A stretch of DNA of 64,000 nt from Asterias amurensis (Eukaryota > Echinodermata > Asteroidea > Forcipulatida > Asteriidae). This document shows positions 11,940 through 22,375 of the stretch, in pieces. The notes under the pieces were generated by a model. The model did not search any database. It had not been told where the DNA came from and saw only the letters and a list, made by a program, of their open reading frames with translations. The translations under genes were made by a program, and so were the position numbers. Every line of letters starts with the position of its first letter. Position 1 is the first letter of the stretch. Location of the stretch: the NCBI RefSeq assembly GCF_032118995.1, contig NC_092665.1:10954512-11018511 (forward strand), in the 5' to 3' direction.

Positions 11940-12770
11940 CTTGTATATATGGTGGCCCCGAAGGGACATCGCATAACGCAAACGTGTGCGCACACGTATG
12001 CAATGTCGTGAAACAAATCGCGAATATATGCGCACACGTATACAATATCGTGAAACAATTCGCGAATATGTGCGCACACGTATGCAATGTCGTGAAACAA
12101 TTCGCGAATATGTGCGCACACGTATGCAATGTCGTGAAACAAATCGCGAATATGTGCGCACACGTATGCAATCTCGTGAACCAAATCGTGAATATGTGCG
12201 CACACGTATGCAATTTCGTGAACCAAATCGTGAATATGTGCGCACACGAGTGCGATTTGTTTTGCAATGTCGTGAATTTTATTGCATACCATGTTGCATA
12301 CCATTAGGATGATGTCATAGTTGTGGATAATTTGTTACCGATCTAGGGAGTACTGTGGCGCTACAGCAGGCTCCCTCTGTAAAGCATGTGTATACCCAGG
12401 AACTTGGCACCAGGCCAAGGACGACCACACGCCTCGCTTGCCTCACAACAAAGACTACTGTTGCAATGACTACCGCTTATCTCACTGTTGGAAAGAAACC
12501 CCCCAGATCATTAGACATTTTATTCAAAGGTATGCAACATGGTATGCAATAAAATTCACGACATCGCAAATAATATTCGCAGACGTGTGCGCACATATTC
12601 GCGAATTGTTTCACGACATTGCATACGTGTGCGCACATATTCGCGAATTGTTTCACGACATTGCATTCGTGTGCGCACATATTTGCGAATTGTTTCACGA
12701 CATTGCATACGTATGCGCACACGTTTGCGATATGCGATGTCCCTTCAGGGCCACCATATGTATAAGAAAA
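11940..12770. mobile_element. Foldback element made of inverted 42-bp tandem repeats
   Basis: Ends ATGGTGGCCCCGAAGGGACA and TGTCCCTTCAGGGCCACCAT are inverted. Inside, a 42-bp unit (CGCGAATATGTGCGCACACG, then TATGCAATGTCGTGAAACAA, then two variable bases) is repeated about six to seven times in the left arm. It occurs three to four times inverted in the right arm. Because 42 is a multiple of three, long frames appear on both strands; these are not genes. The loop (about 12,320-12,540) is unique sequence with a cysteine-rich frame noted under findings. Confidence 0.75.
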
Positions 12771-13071
12771 TGTCCAAAGCTAAACCTCTTGGTGGAATAA
12801 CTCCAAGTAGCGTTGGCCTTGTCTCATATTGTCTCGTCCGTTTCCTTTGCTTGTCTTTTGTCCTGTCACGGTTCCGTGGTTTTATGTTTGTTTGTCTATA
12901 GGTTATGGTACAAAAGCGTTCTGCTTCACCTTTCACCTAAATGCTGTCATTCTGCCTATTATTATTGATTCAATGTGCACCAAATATATTTAGTATCTCA
13001 TGTTACTACTTGGGTAATTTCAACTTAACGTGTGTTTTTTGTAATGAATTGCAGCATTGAAATAAATGTTA

Positions 13072-13105
13072 CTGAATTGAATTGAATTGAATTGAATTGA
13101 ATTGT
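13072..13105 (+). repeat. (GAATT)n microsatellite
   Basis: Six or so perfect pentamer units in a row. Confidence 0.9.
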
Positions 13106-13339
13106 TTTCAGGCGGGCAACTAAGAAGATAGATGGTTCACGGAAAATAGGGTGTCACCAATGCGCACTGCTCATATTTATTCAGGCTATGATATTTGCTC
13201 TTGCAAATATTTGACTTTTTCATTGTTGGTAAACAAACCAACCTGGTTGGCGACTGAATTTATATTTATTAATAAACCTTATCTCTCTTACAGTGTGTCC
13301 CTATTCTGCTGTTGGACTTATACTTCTAAACAAGACGGG

Positions 13340-13740
13340 ATTGGACTAGCCTGAACATCTGAAGTCACACTTCGAGACTCGTGAATAACAACAGAGAATG
13401 GTCTCTAACCGAGGTCAATCCCCGTCCATATGCACCTTTCGCCTACATGCATTTCACATAGAGATACGCAGTCAAATTTTGAACCAACATTACATGCAAT
13501 AAGTACATGTACATAATACACATGTGGACACTGCATGCAGACGACCGAAAGTAAGCTTTCAATATCTGTGTTTTGATTGGTCCGACGTGATGTTTGTCAG
13601 CTTACCCACATCACCTCCGACCAATCAAAACACATATATGAAAAGCCTAGGTCGCTGCACGTTTATCCAATGAAATCATTGTATTCAATGAAATAACTGG
13701 TTTTAAAAAGCGAGTAGGCCTACCTGTCTTTTTCATGGGA
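13340..13740. repeat. Dispersed repeat, also at the right edge of the window
   Basis: Contains CTAGCCTGAACATCTGA, CACACTTCGAGAC, an inverted pair around GTGTTTTGATTGGTC and its complement, and TCCAATGAAATCATTG. The same order of motifs recurs at 63.57-63.83 kb, with fragments near 17.2 and 39.1 kb. No coding potential. Confidence 0.5.
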
Positions 13741-14121
13741 CCAGTTTAGGAATGGACATGCTTTTATTCTCTCCCAGCATGGAGGTTGACTGTAACCAAT
13801 TAATACCATTAATATCAACCACCAAATATTTATTTTTGTAAATAAATTTCATTTTAACAAAGCAGGCTAACTTCCATTTTAAGTTAAGAAGTTATGTTTG
13901 GTTTATTGTTATATAGTTTTTCTATAACATACTGTTTCTTTATTTAATACCTTCAACAATGAGTTTGTGGAGAACTTGGCGTGATATGACAATGTATAAT
14001 TAAAATCATCGGTGAGCTTGTAGATCCATTTTGTAGATCAAATATCTGACTCCACTCTCATTAAAGGTCCATGTTAGTTCACGTACGTATGAGAGAAAAT
14101 TCACACAGCTCAGAAGGATCA

Positions 14122-14506
14122 AAGGCAGTGGACACTATTGGTAATTGTCAAAGACTAGCCTTCACAGTTGGTGTATCTCAACATAAGCATAAAATAACAA
14201 ACTTGTAAAGGTTTGGGCTCAATCGGTCATCGAACTTGCGAGATAATAATGAAAGAAAACACACCCTTGTCACACGAAGTTGTGTGCCTTTAGATGGTTG
14301 ATTTTGGGACCTCAAGTTCTAAATCTGAAGTCTCGAAATCAAATTCGTGTAAAATTACTTCTTTCTCGAAAACTATGACACTTTAGAGGGAGCCGTTTCT
14401 CACAATGTTTTATACCATCAACCTCTCCCCATTACTCGTCACCAAGAAAGGTTTTATGCTAATAATTATTTTGAGTAATTACCAATAGTGTCCACTGCCT
14501 TTAAGG
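14122..14506. mobile_element. TTAA hairpin MITE, family A
   Basis: One of the best-preserved copies, with ends AAAGGCAGTGGACACTATTG and CAATAGTGTCCACTGCCTTT. TTAA lies next to the right end; the left flank is diverged. Lies just outside the inverted protease duplication. Confidence 0.8.
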
Positions 14507-14782
14507 CAAATAATTATTCTTATTCTTATCAAAACATCTTTGCAACCACTAATCTCATAACAAACGCTTTCATATCCCAGAGAGCCCAGCCGTTCGAAGG
14601 CAACGGTCCCTCTAAGGCAACCATTCTCCGCTCTCCAGAGTAGACAGCAGTGCCATAATCTTGCCCGGCAAGTGAGCGTTTATACGTTTTGAAGACCGAT
14701 ATGTGTACCCTTCGACACAAATCAATTGTTTGTTTTCTATATTCTTTAAATTATGCCCAAAGTATTATTTACTAAATTCTTT

Positions 14783-14860
14783 TAAATGATTTGGGGTTGA
14801 ACAAAGAGCATTGACAAGGGTGGGACTCTTCGTTGGCGGTCTCCCTATTTTGTCAAAAAT
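14783..14860 (-). mobile_element. tRNA-derived SINE fragment at left edge of inverted duplication
   Basis: Read on the minus strand it matches pieces of the SINE at 50.2 kb: CTCTTTGTTCAACCCC for the tail and GGGAGACCGCCAAC for the 5' part. The body between them is partly deleted. A sister fragment in mirror orientation sits at the right edge of the duplication (28.26-28.33 kb). Confidence 0.55.
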
Positions 14861-15350
14861 TATGTTGATTTTGTTTGTGACCTTTTTTGTTACCAATCAA
14901 AAGTTTCCTTCTTTCAGACTATGTTCCCTAGAGAGCGGGGATTTGGAAAAGGTTACATATCTGATCGCCTCTATCAAGTCTGCGGGTAAAATCAAAAGAA
15001 AAGATTCCGAAAGGACTCATCCTAAATGCCGTTTATGAGTCGGATACTGTCTGGTACAATGAATTGTTTAGTCTTAATGTACCGCTTAAATTTGAATAAG
15101 ACTGTAGAGATAGTTGCTATGTCAAAATTGTTTGGGGCAAGCCTTTGCATAGCAAACTCCATAAGCAAACCCCGGTACCGTTGTGCCAAACACATTAATT
15201 TGTATGGTTCTTTGCCGTCTCTTGCGTTACTATGGAGAGGTTTGCCCGAATCACGTGTCATAGTAACTTTCTTGAGGAATTCAAATGTAGTTGGTAACTT
15301 TTTATCAAGCACGTCGTTGTACTAAACAATAATCAAATCTAACACCCAGA

Positions 15351-15362
15351 ATGGCTTTATTT
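15351..15362 (-). terminator. Polyadenylation signal overlapping the protease stop codon
   Basis: On the minus strand the gene ends TGTGTTTAAATAAAGCC, so AATAAA overlaps the last base of the TAA stop. The plus-strand paralogue has the identical arrangement. The 3' UTR must therefore be very short. Confidence 0.7.
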
Positions 15363-18300
15363 AAACACAGGTAACGTCTCCGTTGGTCTTTTCGTTTATC
15401 CAGGTACAGTAGTTGGATATCTTTGTGTATACGCCGGGATACTTTGCCAAGGCGCAGCCGGTGCCCCAGCTGACGATACCTCTAAGGCGCACTTCAGGCA
15501 CATGAGAGGACTTGGCGAAGTTACTGACAATTGGACCACCGCTGTCACCCTGTTGACGAATAATACCAACCACAAATCAGCGATGAAAAGATTCGTGGAC
15601 AAAATTTCAATGCAGTTCAATGAGCGACCTTTTAGTGGGGCTAGGTGGCAGCAGACTTACCAGGTAAATGCACTCTTCTTGGTAATATGCGCATGCTCAG
15701 AACAACCCAAATGATTGAAATTTACCTCATAAAGTATGCTGCCACCTAGCGTCCCAACGTGTCCCATATACAATAAAAGTTCTTCCAATCGGGACAAATA
15801 TTTGAAAAGTTTGAAATCACTCACTTGACAGGAACCTTTCCCTCCATTGGGAACACCAGCACAAAACATGTTAGGTGTTGCTTTTTTGTAGGCTTTTTTA
15901 CAGTCTTGGAGACTCTTTGCGTACTCTACAACCTCATTCAGTTCAATAGGAGCTGCCATTACGCTTGCTATAGTAAAACAAAGATATCATAATTAGGTAT
16001 CTACAAATCAGACTTGTTGGCTCTTACAACCCAATAACTTGTCGCGGAGGAGTCTGACGTCACAGGTTAGAACATGTAAAACAGTAATAGTTATTGCCAT
16101 GTGTTCTCGCTGAACATACAGCGGCACTTCTGCGCATAGTATAAAAGTAGACTGGTAAGTTTTTGGTTGATACGCATGTCATTGGATGCATTTGAGCGCA
16201 TTGTCAAAAAGTGAAATCTGGATTATTCAATTCACATGGCAAGGCCAGGTGATATGAAAAACCATATTCTGCGTCAATGCAAAACGACCCGCTGTTTTGT
16301 CTTATACACAACCCTCAATACTCGTAATTTGAAAGTTTATCACATACACACAAGAAAAACATGGAAACAAACATCTATTAATATCCAACCAACACTTTGA
16401 AAATTCAAATAAAAGAAACAAATACTGTCAGAGCAATTTGTGAACCAATCCACGTTGACGCTTACCTTATCTGCCTAGTCACGGCCTTGGCTCAAATGGG
16501 GCAAACGGGTGGGAATGAATTTATTTGTTTGGGCCAACGCTTTAACGCATACAAAGATTATCCTTATTGGATGCGTTCGTTTAGCTTCCCTGGGTCGACC
16601 CCGGTGTGTGGTGGATTTTTTTTCCAGGACGAACGTGGGTAACTATCTGCACACGTTCGTACTGGAAAAGAAAACGTCACACACCGGGGTCTAACCCGGG
16701 GAAGCTAATCGAACGCACCCATTCTTAAACCACGATTACATAATGGAGCGTTGTGACAGTTCTCCAATCAAAGTAACACGTAAGGGGAAATAATGTATTT
16801 CTTATCAATTCTGCTTGCCTTTGGTGTCTAATCTTCCCCAACCGCTAACGAGCAACTCCAGGCCCTCTGTAGGGGGGTTAAAGCTAATGCTGATTGGTTG
16901 AACATCGGTGTTGTATACGGCAGGAGTGTCTAGCTGGATTAAGGCTATGTCGTTGTTAAAATTGTGCCCACCAAGACCGTACTCAGCATGGCGGATCCAT
17001 TTGCCTGTTATAACCTGCTGGTTTGGTCCATCGTGTTGATCTCTCTCGTGATACCCGAGACCAACGCGTGCGACAACACTGGTGTCTTTAGGCCTAGAAG
17101 AACAAAAGTACATTCAAACAAACGTAGTCAAGGTTAGACTGGGCCCCTGTCTTTATCCTTGTCAAAGGTCAAACTACACGGTTTTCACTGCCGGTCTTTG
17201 GCGTTATTCACAAGCCTCGAAGAATGACGTCAGACGTTCAGGCTAAAGTTAAGAGTGTGATTCAATAGGGACTTTTAGGACACTTGTTGGTAGCAGACTC
17301 ACCAGGTAAAATATAATAACGTTTGTGGAATATATATATATAAAGCTGTACAATGGGGTTTTTCCCAAGAAGAAGAAAATATGCAGACGACGGCTGTGTT
17401 GTGTGGATGAATAGCTTTATATATCTATCTTGATTTTCTCCAAATTGAAATCAATGTAACCAAGACGAGGCTTGAAGGGAAAACAGTCTAGTGTACAATG
17501 AATACTAGCATCAAATACTGTTAATGGATACGGGGAACACGACCATGATGCTTAAGCCTAAATATAAACTTGACGTGAATGGATACTTACGCGCAGTGTG
17601 CGGCAGTGACAACCCAGTTATTGTGAATTAACGAGCCCCCGCAACGTATTTTCATTTTCTTTGACATCATTCCCACCTGGTAGGGTCGGCTGTGTGGGGT
17701 AGACTCTTTTCCACCAATGATGAGGGGCCGGGAACCCAAACAGCATGGGATCAGCACAGCTGAAATATAGCAAAACATAAACATTAGACCAAAGATGTCT
17801 AAAATAAATTAAAACAAGAGTTCAAAATGAAAGCTGAATGTTTAGATAACCCTGGCGGCCTTTGACTTTCGTGTTTTGTGTATACAGCACAAAGAAAGAC
17901 CTGTATGGGGATAGGGGTTTAAGTCAATGTGTGTTTATACAGCACAAAGAAAGACCTGTATGGGGATAGGGGTTTAAGTCAATGTGTGTTTAAGTCAATC
18001 GGGATGTTGGTAGCTGCACGTTACGCGCCGAGCAAACACATGAACGTGACCGTCAACAAATTGTGTTGTTTCTAGGTGACGCCAACACTTTGGGCTTATT
18101 TATTGCATGCTCATGTATGACGTATGCATGTACATACCTGACGTGAAAAATGATAACTTCACGTATTCTTAAAACTCGAGATTTTAACGACATAATTTTC
18201 TGACGTTCACGTTCACGTTTTTGCTTTGCAGCATCTTAGACATAGGTAATGTACAAAGTAGCACTACGCCAAACATAACTTCTTAAGCAGAACATATTAT

Positions 18301-18523
18301 TGCTTAACAATGTTATGCTCGGCAAAAATAAGAGCAGGAAAGCAATCACACTCGGTGCTAGTGTGGCACGATATTTTGGCTGTTTATCCTGTTCTGGTAA
18401 GCATAATTATGTTGTGCTTAGCTACTTTTGGAGTTTAAGCATGAAAATGGGCCCTTGACGAGCCTTTTGTTGTTATACATTATAGGAAATATACTCACCT
18501 AGAGCAAAGATAGCACACTTCAT
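15361..18523 (-). CDS. Secreted chymotrypsin-fold (S1) serine protease, minus-strand copy
   Basis: Exons in reading order: 18523-18499, 17759-17591, 17093-16819, 15967-15825 and 15549-15361, intron phases 1, 2, 1 and 0, predicting 266 residues. It has a signal peptide (MKCAIFAL across intron 1, then AVLIPCC), propeptide SRPL, mature start IIGGKES, His57 in VVTAAHCA, Asp102 in [10 protein letters not shown], and Ser195 in GSCQGDSGGP, so the catalytic triad is intact. The S1 pocket base (residue 189) is Gly in KGSCQ where trypsins have Asp, so trypsin specificity is not expected. Activation would cut after Leu, not Arg. The intron 3 donor is GC (AAAG then GCAAGC), whereas the paralogue has GT. 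Homology and triad are seen directly; a digestive or immune role is inference. Confidence 0.88.
15628..15772. mobile_element. Palindromic MITE, family D, in protease intron 4
   Basis: Inverted pair built on CTAGGTGGCAGCAGACTTAC, with the matching ATGCTGCCACCTAGCGTCCC. A copy lies at the same intron position in the plus-strand protease (27.38-27.52 kb). Confidence 0.75.
16562..16722. mobile_element. Palindromic MITE in protease intron 3 (left arm only)
   Basis: Ends GGATGCGTTCGTTTAGCTTC and GAAGCTAATCGAACGCACCC. The central arm pairs ACGAACGTG with CACGTTCGT. Related to the 6.9 kb element. The corresponding intron of the other protease has no such copy, so this insertion probably follows the duplication. 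Confidence 0.7.
17268..17312. mobile_element. Family D MITE remnant in protease intron 2
   Basis: A half element (GGTAGCAGACTCACCAGGTA) at a position matching the fuller copy in intron 2 of the plus-strand protease (25.24-25.39 kb). Confidence 0.5.
17880..17995 (+). repeat. Two-unit tandem duplication, about 57 bp each
   Basis: The stretch containing ATACAGCACAAAGAAAGACC and GGGGTTTAAGTCAATGTGTG is present twice without a gap. It lies in intron 1 of the minus-strand protease. The plus-strand copy has one unit, so this is a local duplication after the split. Confidence 0.75.
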
Positions 18524-18622
18524 TGTCACAGTGATTTACGTCGTGTTGTAATAGGCTGCAATAGTGGAACGGATCAGTCGGAGAAACAACAGTGCACTGC
18601 CTGTCCACAATATTGGCCGAGA

Positions 18623-18629
18623 TTTTATA
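18623..18629 (-). promoter_or_regulatory. TATA box of the minus-strand protease
   Basis: TATAAAA lies about 100 bp upstream of the ATG and is preserved in an aligned context upstream of the divergent copy (GCGTTATAAAATC). The transcription start would be expected near 18,595. Confidence 0.55.
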
Positions 18630-18969
18630 ACGCAAAAATTATCGTCGCCGATAAGACAGAAGAAAGATATCAGAGATGTAACAACACATTGTGTTTTCAC
18701 AACACGTTATGAGCGTTTTTTAATAGTTCGTTCTGACCAGTTCATAGTTGATGATGAGGGCAAATTATGAAGTAGGCTACACGTGTCCAATTTCCAAACT
18801 TTTTGCTGAAGCTTTGGCTCTGACTATCGTTGCGGTTACGGCTGCATCACGAGAAAGGCATGCTCTTCTATTCTGCATCTGCAGAAAATGGCGATTTCAT
18901 TTTCAAATCAGGTAGGGGTCCTTTAAGGCTAACATAGTAATGTTAGTTTTACCTTTGTGCCGACGTGTG

Positions 18970-19348
18970 TTAGCACAGTGGACACTATTGGTAATTGCCA
19001 AAGACTAGTCTTCGCAGTTGGTGTATCTTGACACATGCATAAAATAACAAAGCTGTGAAAATTTGAGCTCAATCGGTCGTCGAATTTGCGAGATAATCGT
19101 GAAAGAAAAAACACCCTTGTCACACGAAGTTGTGTGCTTTCTGATTTCGAGACCTCGGATTCTAAACTTGAGTTCTCGAAATCAAATTAGTGGAAAATTA
19201 CTTCTTTCTCAAAAACTATGTCACTTCAGAGGAAGCTGTTTCTCACAATGTTTTATACCATCCATCTCTCCCCATTACTCGTAATAAAAAAAGGTTTTAT
19301 GATGATAAATATTTTGAGTAATTACCAATAGTGTCCACTGCCTTCAAT
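18970..19348. mobile_element. TTAA-type hairpin MITE, family A
   Basis: Family A ends CAGTGGACACTATTGG and CCAATAGTGTCCACTGCC. Inserted upstream of the minus-strand protease; there is no partner at the mirrored place in the right arm, so it postdates the duplication. Confidence 0.75.
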
Positions 19349-20214
19349 CAGAACTATCCTGAGCTCTGTGAAAAAAACGAGCATAATTACTCGGTTGGGA
19401 TTCAATAAACAACCAATGCAATAATATTCTAGAGAAGTGTCTTACTTCAACTAGACTACCGAGATTGCCTGGTGGCTAGAGGCAGTTCAAATCCTAAATT
19501 GACAGCAGCGGGTAGCAGTAACACAACGTTTTTGTTGTTGTTAATTTTGTATTTTTTTCTTTCTTTTTTAAGATAAATCAGCACAAGAGCTGTTTAACAT
19601 TATGGTCCTGTGTTATAAAAAAAGGAAATAGGAAAACATTACTTAACAAAATACAAACAGTAATTGTAATTTAATTACAATTCGGGGATTAAGAATATTA
19701 ATTTTGGTTTAACCCTTACACCGACAAGAGTTAGCACTGTATACTCTCGTAATATACTGAGTTCTGCTGATAAATGCCACCCTTAATGTTTTCTTTGTTC
19801 TTAGTGATATCCTACAAACAATGTATTCAGAAAAGAGAATTATGAAAGTGACCTGAGACTATCAAAAGTTTGTGTGTGTTTACGTGCTGTAGTTAAAGCT
19901 GATTGTTTTAAGTCGATATTTTCATAAGGTCAGTTTCGTGTTATCACAAAGACAATAATCGTTTATCACTAGAAAAAATGTCATAATATGGAAATTAATT
20001 ACTCTCTATAGCAAGAATAAAAACAATTGCATAACAGTAGTGGCATCTTCCCCTGTGAAGTTGACATGTGCTGTCGGTGACGTTTACCCCGTGACATCAT
20101 CAGGCTTCATTCGTTACATTTGGGCCCATATTGAGTGGCACAGTTTGTTTCTTTTGTGTTTCCTTCGTGTAACGTCTAGCGTCACTACGAAATTGATCAG
20201 CCGTTTATAACTGC

Positions 20215-20600
20215 TGATGTTTACACTTTGCTTGTTTTTGAAAAGTTGTACCACATAACAGACTTGTCCACAGCATTAACCGCGGTGGTAAAAAAAAAAA
20301 GAAGAAAAAAACATTTTGAACGAAATCTGTACACCAATTTGTTTTTATGCAGCGCCCTCTGTTGTCAACATGCTACACGAAACCGTGGAGAGCGCTGTAC
20401 AACTTTGATATTGAATGCAATATCATGCTGGCAACAATTGTCCCTATGCAGTGTTCCGCATTAACAATGCATACCGATTGAAATATATACCAAAAGGGAC
20501 AAGACGAATTGCCCGTTCTGTCTTAATTTGACACTGATTTAGATGGGGATAATCAATGATAATCAACCCTTACAAAATGTCTGGTAATCTAGGCCTTTAA
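20215..20600 (+). repeat. Dispersed repeat near the centre of the inverted duplication
   Basis: Contains GCAGCGCCCTCTGTTGTCAA, TTGAACGAAATCTGTACACC and GGGACAAGACGAATTGCCC. An inverted partial copy lies at 20.87-21.10 kb and a third copy at 48.78-49.15 kb. The element therefore exists outside the duplication and may have been at the fold point. Confidence 0.65.
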
Positions 20601-20880
20601 AGGGTTTACACGAGCATTAAATACACTGGACACATTCGGTAATTGTCATAGACCAGTCTTCTCACTTGGTGTATGCAACATGCACAAAACAACAGACCTG
20701 TAAAACTTTTAACTCAACTGGTCGTGTCAAAGTTGCGAGATAATATTTATGGAAGAAAAAAAACATTGTCACACGAAGTTGTCTGCTTTCAGATGCTTGA
20801 TGTTGGGACTTCAAACACTAATTTTGTGGTCTCGAAATCAAATTCAAACTGTCAAAATGGTGTCAGCATGATAAGCCCAC
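20600..20880. other. Central spacer of the inverted duplication
   Basis: Holds a truncated family A hairpin (ACTGGACACATTCGGTAATT at its left end) between the two inverted copies of the dispersed repeat. No gene seen. Confidence 0.5.
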
Positions 20881-21173
20881 AGGGCAACTTGCATTCCTAT
20901 CAAAGTCGTACAGCGCTCCTCGTTATCGTGTATCATGTTGTCAACAGAGGGCGCTGCATAAAAACAATTTGGACAGATTTCGTTCTAAATGTTTTAAAAT
21001 ATATTTATTCTGCTGCGGTTAGCTGTGGAGCAGTCTGTTAATAAGTAAAACTTGCCAGTGACCAAGCAGTGTCAAAATCAGCAAATAAATGAACGTTCAG
21101 CTGAACAGCAAATTTATAATGACCTACGTTTTGAATTAATCGAACTTACACAATGCTACAAAAAAGGCCAACA

Positions 21174-21197
21174 GCCCCCCCCCCCCCCCCCCCCCGC
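21174..21197 (+). repeat. Poly-C tract
   Basis: Over twenty consecutive C with a single G. Located between the two proteases; length is likely to be polymorphic or mis-assembled. Confidence 0.9.
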
Positions 21198-22268
21198 CCC
21201 ATATGTTGATGTGACACGACTCTAGATGTTATACACAAAGAAAACACTAGACCAAGAGAGACAAACTGCATTATTCGCCACTCAATATGAGCCCAAAACG
21301 ATGTAATGAAGCGTGATGGCGTCACGGGGTATACGTCACCAATAGACACATGTCAACTTTACAGGGGAAGATGCCCTTACTGTTATACAATTGTTTTTAT
21401 TCTTCCTAGAGAATAATTTATTTGTTGATAAAATTGTGGGGAAAACACTTACGAAGCCAACAAGTCAATAAGACCTTTTTTTTTACTAGTGATAACAAAA
21501 TTGTTTTTCTATGTGATAGCACGAAACTGACCTTATGAAAATACCGATTAAAACAATCAGCTTGAACTACCGTAAGTAAACACACACAAACTCTTGGTAG
21601 TATCAGGTTTACTTCCATTGTTCAATAATTCTCTTTTCTGAAGAAATTTTCTTTGGGACAGCACTAGAACAAAGAAAACCTTAAGGATCGCATGGTTGCA
21701 ACAGAACTCAGTGTATTACTGAGTACACAGTGCTAACTCAAGTCGTTGCAAGGGTGAAACCACAACTAATATTCTTTATCCCCGAATTATAAATTAAATA
21801 ATATCAATAAATAAGTTGTGATACCCGCTGCTGACAATTTATAATTTGAACTGCCTCTAGCTACCGGGAAATCTCGGTAGTCTGGTTTAAGTGAGACACT
21901 TCTATGGAATATTATTGCAAAGGTCGTTTGCTGAATCCCACCTCAGCAATTAGCTTGTGATTTTTTTCACAGAGCTGTGTAAAGGACCCCTATACCTGAT
22001 TTAAAAGGTAACTCGCCATTTACTGCAGACGCAGAATAGAAGAGCATGCCTTTATTGTGATGCAGCCGTAGCCGTAACGATAGTCACAGCCAAAGCTGCA
22101 GCAAAAAGCTTGGAAATGGGACACATGTGGCCGACTTATCACTTGCCCTCATCATCATAATTGAACTGGTCAGAACGAACTATTAAAACAAGTTGCTGTG
22201 AAAATACAATGTGTTGATACATCTCTGTTATCTTTCTTCTGTCTTATCTACGACGATAATTTTTGCGT

Positions 22269-22275
22269 TATAAAA
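22269..22275 (+). promoter_or_regulatory. TATA box of the plus-strand protease
   Basis: TATAAAA about 100 bp before the ATG, in the context TTTGCGTTATAAAATCTCGG that mirrors the divergent copy at 18.62 kb. Confidence 0.55.
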
Positions 22276-22375
22276 TCTCGGCCAATATTTTGGACACGCA
22301 TTGCACTCTTGTTTCACCAACCGATCCGTTCCACTATTGCAGCCTGTTACAAAACGGACGTAAATCACCGTGACA

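Larger units (their letters stand above)
14825..20460 (+). repeat. Left arm of large inverted duplication
   Basis: Pairs in inverse orientation with 20.88-28.29 kb. Matching landmarks, outside to inside: CCCTAGAGAGCGG (14.93 and 28.2 kb), the five exons of the two proteases, the upstream TATA region (18.6 and 22.27 kb), AACTGCCTCTAGC with GCTAGAGGCAGTT (19.48 and 21.85 kb), and the GTGACATCATCAG with GATGGCGTCACGG pair (20.09 and 21.32 kb). The arm differs from its partner by private insertions such as the 16.56 kb MITE and the 18.97 kb family A element. Confidence 0.85.

Noticed and set aside
11853-12312. Five overlapping long frames on both strands, repetitive peptides
   Set aside because: They come from a 42-bp tandem repeat (a multiple of three) inside a foldback element; frames on both strands cannot all be genes.
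15026-15325. Opposed frames of 96 and 99 codons just past the minus-strand protease
   Set aside because: Downstream of the poly(A) signal; the mirrored stretch in the other arm (27.8-28.1 kb) does not keep either frame.
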